Source: CAYOHR01 sp964512145 (lineage in GTDB: Bacteria; Bacteroidota; Bacteroidia; Flavobacteriales_G; JALEGO01). From it: a stretch of 64,000 nt of DNA. The notes beneath the pieces are model-generated. The model was not told the DNA's origin. It made no database searches and saw only the letters and a list, made by a program, of their open reading frames with translations. The stretch lies in contig CAZEIM010000011.1 in the NCBI GenBank assembly GCA_964512145.1, positions 1 through 64,000 of the forward strand. Direction: 5' to 3'. The stretch's first letter is position 1, and each line of letters starts with the position of its first letter. Below, in pieces: positions 36,001-44,798 of this stretch. The position numbers were made by a program, and so were the translations under genes.

Positions 36001-36955
36001 CATCGTAAATTATATTATCTGCAATAGAGTTTTTAGAATATTCGCTATTTTTATAATTCTCAATTTCCCAGTTTTTATCGGGTTTATTTTTTGCTTGCAA
36101 TTTATATAAACCCTCTCCCTCAGTAGCGATAAATATTTCATTTTTTTGGTTTTCAATGATCTTGTTCACTTTTACGGAATTGCTAATTATATTACTGGTT
36201 TTTACATCAGGTTGTGATTTCTTGAGATAAAACCATGGATTTGTAATAGTTTTTACGCCTTCGGAGGTAGATAGCCATATTTCTGAAAGTACATGATGAA
36301 AAAATATATGCTTAATACTAAATTCTGATAATAAACCATGATATAATATATTGAAGTTACTTTGAATAATGTAAATTCCATTTTCCTCGGTAGCTAGCCA
36401 GTAATTATGGTGTTTATCAACGTATATGTGATTAATATTTGAACTTAACTGAGGAAGCTTTATGTGTTTAAATGTATTTTGTGACGCATTATAAATGTTA
36501 ATTGTCCCGTAAACATCAGTTACCCATACTTCGTTATTAGACGTTATAAAGATGTTTCGAATTTGGTTAGAAGAGATACTCTCCGGATTTTTTGAATCGT
36601 GTGTGTAACGTTCAATTTGGTTGTTTAATAAATTGATTTTATTTAAACCTTTATCTGTTGAAACCCAAACTTCATGAGTGCTAATCTCTAAATCATAAAT
36701 ATAATTTCCCAGTAAAGAGGAGTCGTTTTTTAATGATTCTTTATATATTTTAAACTCATATCCGTCAAAACGGTTAAGGCCATCTTGAGTTGCGATCCAA
36801 ATAAATCCCATATTGTCTTGTCGAATTCTATTAGCTTGACTTTGGGACAAACCTTCATTGATACTAATATTATTAAATCGAACATCGGGATTAAAGCAAA
36901 AACCCGCTACATGAAATAATAGCAAAAATATCAAGCTATTTAGTTCCTTATTCAT
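33092..36955 (-). CDS. Sensor protein: two-component-type beta-propeller, Y_Y_Y domain, class III adenylate cyclase and HD phosphohydrolase domain
   Basis: 1287 residues. Order: signal peptide (to about 21); Reg_prop propeller repeats (about 25-670) marked by recurrent 'GLSQSQANRIRQDNMGFIWIAT', 'NIWSILEDKKNTIWVG' and 'DGLSNNVIYGI'; Y_Y_Y domain (about 690-775); one helix (about 782-803); coiled coil; cyclase domain (about 875-1060); HD domain (about 1085-1260). Cyclase residues look complete: both metal Asp in MFTDFKDFT and GDSYMAAGG, Lys in KIKTMGD and Asp in YDIWGDTVN (the pair that selects adenine), and Asn and Arg in TVNVTSR. The HD part shows YHSLQHTLDV, ALYHDAGF and CDADLDYLG. So a periplasmic signal would drive cAMP synthesis. 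It overlaps nadD by 8 bases. Confidence 0.9.
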   Translation of the reverse strand: MNKELNSLIFLLLFHVAGFCFNPDVRFNNISINEGLSQSQANRIRQDNMGFIWIATQDGLNRFDGYEFKIYKESLKNDSSLLGNYIYDLEISTHEVWVSTDKGLNKINLLNNQIERYTHDSKNPESISSNQIRNIFITSNNEVWVTDVYGTINIYNASQNTFKHIKLPQLSSNINHIYVDKHHNYWLATEENGIYIIQSNFNILYHGLLSEFSIKHIFFHHVLSEIWLSTSEGVKTITNPWFYLKKSQPDVKTSNIISNSVKVNKIIENQKNEIFIATEGEGLYKLQAKNKPDKNWEIENYKNSEYSKNSIADNIIYDVFVDKNNMLWIGTYNGISKYYTDNQFIKTIRKSKEHNNTLINENIWSILEDKKNTIWVGARQGLTSIKNKNTYINYSNISTHPLFKKNQIILSLFEDSKNRLWIGTVCELIQVYRDTSNSIIATEKILSWENDKKNPVENRVYKIAEDKKGNILIGTKTGFGIINPEKNIKIFITQFLNPITNEYINLQSVRDIKIDSHDGIWLATETGVYYMEYDSLNIRSIRFNNPFPNIQEQITSIALLNNNQIWLGTYGAGIRKVNIANGSFEILSEDDGLSNNVIYGILQDANNVWISTNNGISVVDKKTNRITFYTEKDGLQSNEFNAGAYFKGEKNIYFGGIRGFNIIEPDKYYKNYIKPLPIITDIKINNKNIFSHSNPYYLNEILLKHFQNNIQINFTGIQFTSPEKNQFYFKLSPIESDWIILKNSRSAIYNNLAPGKYTFVLKVCNADDVCSQTISLNITIKPVFWQTGLFKFSAIALLVIIVFLGVRTRINLVNNQKKALESIVDRRTREVIRQKEQIEHQKEELELEKKKAEDLLKQILPEQTVYELQAKGKVTALNFKVATVMFTDFKDFTKIAEEISPKELLLKLDTHFRKFDEIIEKYNVEKIKTMGDSYMAAGGIPIRNRSNPYDVALAALEIQNYMQTANQESIAKGEKPWEIRIGIHTGELIAGVIGTKRFAYDIWGDTVNVTSRIESSCEAGKINISGQTYTVIKDFFNCTYRGKIEAKNKGVIDMYYLEGLYKDYALAENPKLPSIEYFKALQMYLFGHVISYRKAERNIINRLKTELPDNLYYHSLQHTLDVRDAVNRIATSEGLNNEEILLLKTAALYHDAGFIKSYHKNETIGAQMAKEDLEKYGYTPKQIERIIALIKSTAYPYNPSDILEQILCDADLDYLGREDFFEISEKLRKEYLERGIVQTNEEFDQLQIKFLTEHKYFTQTAIETRKNTKIKHLEFLKSQNEKDINKS

Positions 36956-37541
36956 GATTGTTTAGATAGTGTTTTACTATTTCCTCTTTGAGTTTATCAG
37001 GAATTAGATACTGAATAGACTGTTGTTGTTTAATTTTTTTACGGATTGAGGTAGAAGATATTTGTACAATAGGCACATTTACGTGTTCTGTTTTATCTAA
37101 AATATGTTCTTCAATTTGAGATGAATTGTCTTTGCCGGTTATTCTAGGTAAAACATATAATTTTTGGATAGAATTAAGAATGATTGTATAGTTTTTCCAT
37201 GTATTAAAGAATAACCAGTTATCTTGCCCTAATAATAAAAAAAAACTATATGAAGGATATTCTTGAATTAAATATTGAATGGTTTGAAATGTATAAGAAG
37301 GTTTAGGCAAATAAAACTCTACATCGCTCACTTTAAATTTTCGGGTATCTGTAATCGACTTTTCAACCCATTGTAGTCTAATATTTTCAGGAGCCAATTC
37401 GGTTGAATTTTTTTGTGGGTTTTGTGGGCTTACAATAAACCAAAGTTCGTCTAATTTTTTTACATTTAATATTTCATCAGCCATAATTAAATGACCAACG
37501 TGAATAGGATTAAAAGAGCCAAAAAATAATGCTATGTTCAA
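36948..37541 (-). CDS. nadD: Nicotinate-nucleotide adenylyltransferase
   Basis: 197 residues, full length. It joins nicotinate mononucleotide and ATP to make deamido-NAD in NAD synthesis. GSFNPIHVGHL (8-18) holds the nucleotidyltransferase HxGH motif, LDELWFIVSPQNPQK follows, LLGQDNW lies mid-protein, and ISSTSIRKK near the end is the second nucleotide motif. It overlaps the cyclase gene by 8 bases; 140 bases separate it from the divergent GSIII-like gene. Confidence 0.95.
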   Translation of the reverse strand: MNIALFFGSFNPIHVGHLIMADEILNVKKLDELWFIVSPQNPQKNSTELAPENIRLQWVEKSITDTRKFKVSDVEFYLPKPSYTFQTIQYLIQEYPSYSFFLLLGQDNWLFFNTWKNYTIILNSIQKLYVLPRITGKDNSSQIEEHILDKTEHVNVPIVQISSTSIRKKIKQQQSIQYLIPDKLKEEIVKHYLNNHE

Positions 37542-37560
37542 TTCAAATTATTAATGTATA

Positions 37561-37568
37561 CAAAAATA
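37561..37568 (-). promoter_or_regulatory. Candidate -7 box (TATTTTTG) for nadD
   Basis: On the minus strand the bases read TATTTTTG, an exact TAnnTTTG match, 20 bases before the nadD ATG. The nearest upstream TTG is 14 bases away, shorter than usual. Confidence 0.35.
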
Positions 37569-37633
37569 CATTAAATTATTTTCAATATATGTCTTACAGC
37601 ATAAAACATTGATAATCATTTTCTTATTAATAG

Positions 37634-37664
37634 TTGTTTTGTGGTGTTTTAGTATGTAATTTTG
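37634..37664 (+). promoter_or_regulatory. Promoter of the GSIII-like gene (TTG-N20-TAATTTTG)
   Basis: TTG at 37634-37636, then 20 bases, then TAATTTTG at 37657-37664. Both boxes and the spacing fit the Bacteroidota consensus. The ATG lies 17 bases downstream of the -7 box. Confidence 0.55.
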
Positions 37665-37680
37665 CTTTTTTTAATCAAGC

Positions 37681-39573
37681 ATGAAAAATTTTGGAAAAAA
37701 TTTATTTACTAAAGATATCATGAAAAAATATCTTTCCGATGATACCATTCAACAATTATTTCAGGCACCTATTGGACAACCTTTAGATATACATTTAGCA
37801 GAACAAATATCCATTGCTCTTAGAACATGGGCAAGGGAGAATAATATTTTTTATTACGGGTATTGGTATCACCCCATACAAGGAGTGTCCTCACATAAAA
37901 AAATTTCATTTTATGAAACAGCACACCATCAAGATCCAATTCTTAATTTTTCGGGGGAGCAACTTACCGTAAAAGAGCTTGAGTTTCAGCAAAAAAATAG
38001 CACAACTAATAGAAACACTTTTGAAGCAAGAGGCTATATATTTTGGGACCATACCTGCCCTCCTTTTATTATACAAGACACCATGTTTATCCCTGCTGTG
38101 TTTGTTGGTTATAATGGGGCTTCACTTGACTATAAATCTTTAATATTAAAATCTATTCAAGCATTAAATAATTCAGCATTAAAAGTATGTCAATATTTTG
38201 ATAAAGAAATTCAATATGTGCATCCAAAATTAGGATGGGAGCAAGAGTTTTACTTGCTTGAAAAAAGCATATATATGCAACACAAAGATTTACAAATATT
38301 AGGCAAATGTATTACCAATACTACCAATATTGATCAACACCAAAATTTTAATTTATTTGAAAATAACACATATTTTAATTTTTTTCAACAATTAGAACAA
38401 GAGTGTTTGCATGTAGGAATTTTGCTTAAAGCAAAACACAAAGAAGAGGGACCATTTCAATATGAATGCGCGTCATCTGCTGAGCACTTAAATATATCTA
38501 TTGACCACAATTTATTGTTTAAAGAAATTGTTAAACATGTGGCATCAAAATTTGATTTAATCCCCTTGTTTGTAGAAAAACCTTTTCCTGAATTTCCCGG
38601 ATCTAGTAACCATTTAAATTGGTCATTGGTAAGTGATAAAGGGAAAAATTTATTAAGTCCGGGTTTAACACCTCGCAATAATATACGATTTCTAACATTT
38701 TTTGTGAATGTTTTGCGTGCTATGGTTTCAAATCAGCATCCCTTATATTACAGCAGTATAACATATGGAAATTTAGAGAGGTTAGGAAAATCGGGAGCTC
38801 CCGGGGAACTTTTTCAAATTTATATAGGACCGTTTTTAGAAAATATTTTATTAGACATAGAGCAAAAAATTGAGAATATGACCATGAACGAGGAGGAAAA
38901 GTCTGATTTGAAGACAAATTTTTCTAAAATCCCTGAAACATTATTGGACAATACGGATCATGCAAGAGTTGCTCCATTAGCTTTTACAGGAAATAAATTT
39001 GAGTTGAGATTACCCGGAGCTTCTGTAAACCCCTCTAAAGTGATGCTAATTTTTCACGCATTAATTTCCAAACAGTTTGAGGAGTACGAAAAGGACATGC
39101 AAAAACTAATTTTGGCAGGCCAAAAGAAAGATGAGGCGATATTTACTATGCTTAAAAAATATATTCAAGAAATTAAGAAGAACAAAAACGCACTTATATT
39201 TAAATCAAAAACAGAAATACCTCAAAATAATTCGAATAAAATGTTACAAACATATAGTACATCGCCAGATATTTCATGCTTAGAGGATTTAGAAATTATG
39301 AAATCATTTGAAATTGAATATTTCATTCAAAACTCACAAGACCTCTTTTTACAAGAGATAAAAAAAGATGTATCAAACCATTTACATTTGTTAAAAAACT
39401 CCATGATTTCTGATCAACAAAATAAAAAAATAGTACAGGAGATTCAGCATTTTATGATTTTAATTAAAAATTCCAACACACAGGTTGAAATTGAGGATAT
39501 TAAAACGAAGGTTCAAGAATTATTGAACAGCAATATGTCTTTTATACATCAATATTTATCGAATAAAATTTAG
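37681..39573 (+). CDS. Divergent glutamine synthetase type III-like protein
   Basis: 630 residues, about 100 shorter than standard GSIII (about 725-730). The GSIII order is recognisable: start KNFGKNLFTKDIMKKYL, TFEARGYIFWDHTCPPFI, KLGWEQEFYLL, EGPFQYECASSAEHLNISIDHN, GSSNHLNWSLV, and AFTGNKFELRLPGASVNP. Many positions that are nearly fixed in GSIII differ: THWFQPLTG reads YGYWYHPIQG, QFELAPIFEEANLAVDHN reads QYECASSAEHLNISIDHN, and LGANEAPPAI reads LGKSGAPGEL. Core Glu and His residues are mostly kept. It may be a housekeeping GS that has drifted, or a paralogue acting on another amine. The start follows a good promoter. The C-terminal 120 residues are helical and weakly conserved. Confidence 0.75.
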   Translation: MKNFGKNLFTKDIMKKYLSDDTIQQLFQAPIGQPLDIHLAEQISIALRTWARENNIFYYGYWYHPIQGVSSHKKISFYETAHHQDPILNFSGEQLTVKELEFQQKNSTTNRNTFEARGYIFWDHTCPPFIIQDTMFIPAVFVGYNGASLDYKSLILKSIQALNNSALKVCQYFDKEIQYVHPKLGWEQEFYLLEKSIYMQHKDLQILGKCITNTTNIDQHQNFNLFENNTYFNFFQQLEQECLHVGILLKAKHKEEGPFQYECASSAEHLNISIDHNLLFKEIVKHVASKFDLIPLFVEKPFPEFPGSSNHLNWSLVSDKGKNLLSPGLTPRNNIRFLTFFVNVLRAMVSNQHPLYYSSITYGNLERLGKSGAPGELFQIYIGPFLENILLDIEQKIENMTMNEEEKSDLKTNFSKIPETLLDNTDHARVAPLAFTGNKFELRLPGASVNPSKVMLIFHALISKQFEEYEKDMQKLILAGQKKDEAIFTMLKKYIQEIKKNKNALIFKSKTEIPQNNSNKMLQTYSTSPDISCLEDLEIMKSFEIEYFIQNSQDLFLQEIKKDVSNHLHLLKNSMISDQQNKKIVQEIQHFMILIKNSNTQVEIEDIKTKVQELLNSNMSFIHQYLSNKI

Positions 39574-39621
39574 TAAATTTCACATTATTAATATTTATGT
39601 GTTAATTATTATATGGCTTTT

Positions 39622-39653
39622 TTTGATAATATTAAAAATAATTAGTTAATTTG
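39622..39653 (+). promoter_or_regulatory. Promoter of the PorE-like gene (TTTG-N20-TTAATTTG)
   Basis: TTTG at 39622-39625 and TTAATTTG at 39646-39653, one mismatch to TAnnTTTG, with a 20-base spacer. The ATG is 17 bases further on. Confidence 0.45.
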
Positions 39654-39670
39654 CCACAAAGTAAATTTTT

Positions 39671-41644
39671 ATGAAAATTAAGCAATCTTTCCTACTATCA
39701 TTTGTTTTATGCTTCTTGACTTTTAGTGTATTTAGTCAAAAAAACTATACCAAATCAGCCGATAAAGCGTTTGAGTCTGAAGCGTATTTTGAAGCCATTG
39801 AGTTGTATAAAACAGCTTATACTAAGGAACCCAGTGGAGCAAAAAAAGCAGAAATATTGTATAAGATTGGAGAATGTTACCGATTGATTCGTGATGTAGC
39901 ACAAGCTGAAACGTGGTATAAAAAGGCCATAAGTGCTAATTTTCAAGATCCTGTAGCTATTTTAAAGTTAGCTCAAGTAATTAAAGCTCAACAACGTTAT
40001 GATGAGGCTTTAACTCAATATAATAATTATTTAAAAGTTCGACCGGATGATGCTGCTGGCAAAATAGGTGCAGAGTCCTGTCAATTAGCTCAAAAATGGA
40101 AAGGCGAACCAGCAAAATTTGAAATTTTAAATGAATTATTGTTAAATTCAAAGCAAATAGATTATTCAGCAGCTTTTACGGATAAAAAGTATAATTCAAT
40201 TATTTTTTCATCTTCTAGAGAAGGAGCTACTGGTGATAAAAAACATGGGGGTACCGGTGAAAATTATGCCGATTTATTTATGGCCACTCGCGATAATAAA
40301 GGGAAGTGGAGTGTTCCTGTGCCTTTAGGGCCTTCTATTAATACAGATCAGGAGGAGGGAGCTCCTTCTATTACTGATAAAGGGGTATTGTATTTCACTA
40401 GATGTAAAACAGACGAAAAAGCGCAAACTTTTGGTTGTAAAGTGTTTACAGCTAAAAAATCAGGACAAAACTATTCTGAAGCTATGGAGGTTAACTTAGG
40501 TCCGGATTCCTTTACGTATGGTCACCCTGCTATATCGCCAGATGAATCATTCATTGTTTTTTCTTCTAATAAACCAGGAGGTTTAGGAGGAATGGATCTA
40601 TGGTATAGTGTGTTTGAAAGTAAGGGAAAAAAATGGTCTGATCCGGTAAATTTAGGTTCTGAAATAAATACATCTGGAGATGAAGTTTTTCCTTATCTTC
40701 ATACAGATGGGACCTTATATTACTCTACAGATGGAATGGTTGGTATGGGAGGTTTAGATATATTCTTAGCAACCAAAAAGGGTGATAAAAAGTGGGGTTC
40801 TCCACAAAACATGCGATATCCTATTAATTCAGCAGGTGACGATTTTAGCATTGTATTTGAAGATAAGGCAAGAGGTTATTTTACCTCAAACCGAGAAGGC
40901 GGAAAAGGACAAGACGATATATATAGTTTCTTTGTCCCTGCTTTAATCTTTAAAATGGAGGGTAAAATTGCCAATGCTAAAACCAATGAAGCTATTGAAG
41001 GAGCTACTATTAAACTAGTGGCATCAAATGGAGATGTTTTTGAAACTAAATCGGATGCTACAGGATATTATGAGTTTGATAAAATACCTGGAACTAACCA
41101 GCGATATTTAAAAGAAAACTTAAATTATCAAATTTTTGTTAGTAAAGATGACCACTTAAATGCTAAAGGAGAAGAAACTACCGTAGGTTTAGAAAGCTCC
41201 ACTAATTTTGTACATGATTTTTCATTAATTAAATTTAAAGGAAAAGGAGCTGGAGACGTAATTGAAATTCAGTTCCCAGAAGTTTTGTATGATTTTGGAA
41301 AATATACTCTTCGAGCTGAATCGAAAGACTCTTTAGATTACTTATATCAAACATTAATTGATAACCCAACGATTGTTATTGAGCTTTCAGCCCACACAGA
41401 CTCAAGAGGTAGCGATGCATTTAACCAAACCTTATCCGAAAATAGAGCAAAATCATGTGTGGAATACTTAATATCTAGAGGTATTGATCCTAGAAGAATG
41501 ACTCCTAAAGGGTATGGAAAAGGCAGGTTGTTAATTACGGATAAAGAAATTAATGCTTTACCTACGGAAGAAGAAAGAGAGGCGGCTCATCAAAAAAATA
41601 GAAGAACTGTATTTAGTGTATTAAGAGCGGATTTTACTCCATAA
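39671..41644 (+). CDS. OmpA-family protein with TPR, PD40 propeller and carboxypeptidase-like domains (PorE-like)
   Basis: 657 residues, exported (signal ...CFLTFSVFSQ). Domains in order: TPR-type helical repeats (about 25-145, DKAFESEAYFEAIELYKTAYTKE); a propeller of PD40 repeats (about 160-425) with FTDKKYNSIIFSSSREG, GHPAISPDESFIVFSSNKPGG and AGDDFSIVFEDKARGYFTSNREGG; a carboxypeptidase regulatory-like domain (about 430-525); and a C-terminal OmpA domain with AHTDSRGSDAFNQTLSENRAKSCVEYL that binds peptidoglycan. This order is that of PorE, the periplasmic anchor of the type IX secretion system, but Bacteroidota carry several paralogues and no other por gene is here. Confidence 0.82.
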   Translation: MKIKQSFLLSFVLCFLTFSVFSQKNYTKSADKAFESEAYFEAIELYKTAYTKEPSGAKKAEILYKIGECYRLIRDVAQAETWYKKAISANFQDPVAILKLAQVIKAQQRYDEALTQYNNYLKVRPDDAAGKIGAESCQLAQKWKGEPAKFEILNELLLNSKQIDYSAAFTDKKYNSIIFSSSREGATGDKKHGGTGENYADLFMATRDNKGKWSVPVPLGPSINTDQEEGAPSITDKGVLYFTRCKTDEKAQTFGCKVFTAKKSGQNYSEAMEVNLGPDSFTYGHPAISPDESFIVFSSNKPGGLGGMDLWYSVFESKGKKWSDPVNLGSEINTSGDEVFPYLHTDGTLYYSTDGMVGMGGLDIFLATKKGDKKWGSPQNMRYPINSAGDDFSIVFEDKARGYFTSNREGGKGQDDIYSFFVPALIFKMEGKIANAKTNEAIEGATIKLVASNGDVFETKSDATGYYEFDKIPGTNQRYLKENLNYQIFVSKDDHLNAKGEETTVGLESSTNFVHDFSLIKFKGKGAGDVIEIQFPEVLYDFGKYTLRAESKDSLDYLYQTLIDNPTIVIELSAHTDSRGSDAFNQTLSENRAKSCVEYLISRGIDPRRMTPKGYGKGRLLITDKEINALPTEEEREAAHQKNRRTVFSVLRADFTP

Positions 41645-41667
41645 AAATTATTAATGATTAAAAAATT

Positions 41668-41703
41668 AAATCCTGCTGAAAAAATTCGGCAGGATTTTTT
41701 TAT
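41668..41703 (+). terminator. Strong intrinsic terminator after the PorE-like gene
   Basis: Stem 41668-41680 (AAATCCTGCTGAA) with 41685-41697 (TTCGGCAGGATTT), 13 pairs including one T-G, loop AAAA, then T-rich bases. It ends just before the purM start. Confidence 0.9.
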
Positions 41704-42882
41704 ATGAATATGTCTGAGTTATCAAAATATGATTTAAGAGGTGTTTCAAGTACTAAAGAGGAAGTACATATTGCCATTAAAAATTTAGATAAAGGTCTTT
41801 ATAAAAATACGTTTTGTAAAATTTTACCCGATATCATTTCAGGATCTCCGGATTATTGTTGTGTAATGCATGTAGATACTGCCGGGTCAAAACCATCTTT
41901 GGCCTATATTTATTGGAAAGAGACCAAAGACCTCTCAGTATGGAAAGGAATAGCTCAAGATGCTATAGTAATGAATATTGATGATATGGCTTGTGTAGGA
42001 ATTACCGATCAATTTATTTTATCATCCAATATTGCTCGTAATAAAATAAATATTCCCGGTGAAGTAATAACTTCTATTATTCAAGGTACACAGCAAATAT
42101 TACAAGACTTTCAAAAGTTAGGAATAAATATTCATCATGCCGGAGGTGAAACTGCAGATGTAGGAGACATTGTTAGAACTATAGACGTTGGATTCACCTT
42201 ATTTGCTCGAACTAAACGAAAAAATATTATAGAAAATAACATTAAACCAGGTAATGTAGTCGTGGGATTGTCCTCCTTTGGAAAATCAACGTATGAATTT
42301 GAATACAATAGTGGAATTGCAAGTAACGGTTTAACCTCTGCAAGACACGATGTGTTAAGTAATTTTTATGCACAAAAATATCCGGAATCTTTTGATGTGG
42401 CCATCGATAAATCATTAATATATACTGGTAGTAAACATTTAACCGATATTGATGAGCCAACAAAGAGTTCAATAGGTAAGTTGCTGTTATCTCCAACTCG
42501 AACCTATCTTCCTGTATTAAAAGAGATTTTTCAAAATTATTTTTCTAACATCTCCGGCATTATTCATTGTACAGGAGGAGGGCAAACTAAAGTGCTAAAG
42601 TTTATTGATAATGTGCATGTTATTAAAAATAATTTATTTGAAATTCCCCCTGTATTTAACCTCATTAAAAATGAATCTGATACATCATGGAAAGAAATGT
42701 ATCAAACATATAATATGGGACATAGAATGGAGATATATACCGATGAGTTAACCGCTGAAAAAATTATAGAGATATCTAAGAAATATGAAATAGATGCTAA
42801 AATAGTAGGTTTTTGTGAATCTTACTCCGGAAAAAAAGTAAGCATTTACCATCATCAAGAAATTTTTGAATATTTACCATGA
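41704..42882 (+). CDS. purM: Phosphoribosylformylglycinamidine cyclo-ligase (AIR synthetase)
   Basis: 392 residues. Fifth step of purine synthesis, closing the imidazole ring of AIR with ATP. The PurM fold is visible: YDLRGVSSTKEEVH at the start, VMHVDTAGSKPSLAY (ATP/substrate loop), DDMACVGITDQ, and HHAGGETADVGDIVRTIDVG. Residue order follows the longer Bacteroidota form (about 390 residues against 345 in E. coli). Two ATGs (41704 and 41710) are possible starts; the first lies right against the terminator's T tract. The stop overlaps prfA by 4 bases, so purM, prfA and pyrF form one operon. Confidence 0.93.
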   Translation: MNMSELSKYDLRGVSSTKEEVHIAIKNLDKGLYKNTFCKILPDIISGSPDYCCVMHVDTAGSKPSLAYIYWKETKDLSVWKGIAQDAIVMNIDDMACVGITDQFILSSNIARNKINIPGEVITSIIQGTQQILQDFQKLGINIHHAGGETADVGDIVRTIDVGFTLFARTKRKNIIENNIKPGNVVVGLSSFGKSTYEFEYNSGIASNGLTSARHDVLSNFYAQKYPESFDVAIDKSLIYTGSKHLTDIDEPTKSSIGKLLLSPTRTYLPVLKEIFQNYFSNISGIIHCTGGGQTKVLKFIDNVHVIKNNLFEIPPVFNLIKNESDTSWKEMYQTYNMGHRMEIYTDELTAEKIIEISKKYEIDAKIVGFCESYSGKKVSIYHHQEIFEYLP

Positions 42883-43973
42883 TTGATAAACTTAGGGAAT
42901 TAAAAGATAAATGGACGGATATTGGAGAGCGCCTTGCTGATCCTACAATTATTTCAGATAATAAGCGTTTTGTAAAATTAAATAAAGAGTATAGAGACTT
43001 AGAGCCTATTGCTAACGCATATGACTCATATTCTAAAATTACATCAGAAATTTCTTCCTGTGAAGCAATGCTTATGAAAGAAAAGGATGATGACTTTAGA
43101 GAAATGGCAAAACAAGAGCTTCAGGAACTTCAATCTAGGAAAAATGAATTAGAAGAGCAAATTAAAATTATGCTTATTCCTAAAGATCCAGCTGATTCAA
43201 AAAATGCTGTGGTTGAAATTAGAGCAGGAACAGGAGGAGATGAAGCAAGTTTGTTTGCAGGAGATTTATATAGAATGTACACAAGATATTGTTCTACTAA
43301 AAATTGGAAAACAGAATTAATAGATTACTCAGAGGGAACCGCAGGAGGATATAAAGAAGTAATATTTAATGTTTCTGGAGATGGTGTTTATGGAATATTA
43401 AAGTATGAATCAGGGGTACATAGAGTGCAAAGAGTACCTGATACAGAAACAATGGGAAGAGTTCATACTTCGGCAGCTACTGTAGCTGTTTTGCCAGAAG
43501 CAGATGATGATGTTCAAATTGAAATTAACCCTGCTGATATTGAATTACATACTTCTAGAAGCGGTGGCGCAGGTGGGCAAAATGTAAATAAAGTTGAAAC
43601 AAAAGTTCAATTAACCCACAAACCTACTGGTATTGTTGTGGTTTGTCAGGTAGAGAGAACTCAGCTTGGTAATAGAGAAAGAGCTATGCAAATGCTAAAA
43701 ACTAAACTTTACGATATGGAAGTTGAAAAACGCAACAGCGAAATATCCAGTAAACGTAAAAATTTAGTTTCAACGGGTGATAGGTCGGCCAAAATCAGAA
43801 CCTATAATTTTCCCCAAGGTAGAGTAACCGATCATAGAATTAACCTTACTTTATATAATTTGGATGCGATCATGAATGGAGATATAGAGCCTTTAATTGA
43901 TGGTCTTAGAACGGCAGATAATTTAGAGAAATTAAAAGAAGGAGGGTTGCTAAAAGAAGAAACTTCAAAATAA
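42879..43973 (+). CDS. prfA: Peptide chain release factor 1
   Basis: 364 residues. It reads UAA and UAG stop codons and releases the chain at the ribosome. The catalytic GGQ sits in HTSRSGGAGGQNVNKVETKVQL, and the RF1-type block HRVQRVPDTETMGRVHTSAATVAVLPE precedes it. The N-terminal helices (KWTDIGERLADPTII, LEPIANAYDSY) are as in the family. ATG overlaps purM by 4 bases; pyrF follows after 2. Confidence 0.97.
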   Translation: MIDKLRELKDKWTDIGERLADPTIISDNKRFVKLNKEYRDLEPIANAYDSYSKITSEISSCEAMLMKEKDDDFREMAKQELQELQSRKNELEEQIKIMLIPKDPADSKNAVVEIRAGTGGDEASLFAGDLYRMYTRYCSTKNWKTELIDYSEGTAGGYKEVIFNVSGDGVYGILKYESGVHRVQRVPDTETMGRVHTSAATVAVLPEADDDVQIEINPADIELHTSRSGGAGGQNVNKVETKVQLTHKPTGIVVVCQVERTQLGNRERAMQMLKTKLYDMEVEKRNSEISSKRKNLVSTGDRSAKIRTYNFPQGRVTDHRINLTLYNLDAIMNGDIEPLIDGLRTADNLEKLKEGGLLKEETSK

Positions 43974-43975
43974 AA

Positions 43976-44788
43976 ATGAATATTACGTATCAAATATTAG
44001 TTGAAGAAATTAAGAAAAAGAAGTCCCTTATGTGCGTTGGGTTAGATGCTGATATTCAATTTATTCCGAAATTTTTATTAAAGTATGATGATCCTATATT
44101 TGAGTTTAATAAATTTATTATTGATGCTACACATGACTTATGTATAGCTTATAAACCAAATTTTGCTTTTTATGAAGCAATGGGTTATAAAGGGTGGATT
44201 TCTTTAAAAAAAACCAATGATTATATTCCGAAAAATATTTTAAAAATTGCCGATGCTAAGCGTGGAGATATTGGAAATACGGCTACGTATTACGCCAAAT
44301 CTATTTTTGATGATTTAGGGTTTGATGCCGTTACTGTATCCCCTTATATGGGAACAGATTCCATTACTCCTTTTTTAAAATATACCAACAAATGGGTGAT
44401 TGCACTTTGTTTAACATCTAATACGGGTAGTACTGATTTTCAAATGAGTGTTTTGCAAAATGGAAATCCATTGTTTATAGAAGTTCTTCAAAAACTTTCA
44501 ATGTTGGCTCCCAAAGAACAATTAATGTTTGTAGTTGGAGCTACTAGGACAGATCAATTAGAAATTATACGTAAAATTATTCCTGATTATTTTTTGTTGG
44601 TTCCAGGTGTCGGAAAGCAGGGAGGAGACCTAAAAAGTGTACTTTCTAATGCTTTACATCCTGTAAATTATGGTTTAATAATAAACTCATCTAGAGATAT
44701 TATTTATGCTAGTTCTGATGAAAATTTTTATGAGTTAAGTCGAAAAAAACTTACTCAAATAAATTTAGACTATCAATACATCTTTTAG
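43976..44788 (+). CDS. pyrF: Orotidine 5'-phosphate decarboxylase (type 2)
   Basis: 270 residues. The last step of UMP synthesis. The type 2 group shows LMCVGLDADI, YKPNFAFYEAMG, and the catalytic DAKRGDIGNTATYYAKSIF, where the Asp-x-Lys-x-x-Asp set performs decarboxylation, followed by VTVSPYMGTDSITPF. Starts 2 bases after prfA and ends the operon. Confidence 0.96.
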   Translation: MNITYQILVEEIKKKKSLMCVGLDADIQFIPKFLLKYDDPIFEFNKFIIDATHDLCIAYKPNFAFYEAMGYKGWISLKKTNDYIPKNILKIADAKRGDIGNTATYYAKSIFDDLGFDAVTVSPYMGTDSITPFLKYTNKWVIALCLTSNTGSTDFQMSVLQNGNPLFIEVLQKLSMLAPKEQLMFVVGATRTDQLEIIRKIIPDYFLLVPGVGKQGGDLKSVLSNALHPVNYGLIINSSRDIIYASSDENFYELSRKKLTQINLDYQYIF

Positions 44789-44798
44789 TTAGAGTAAA

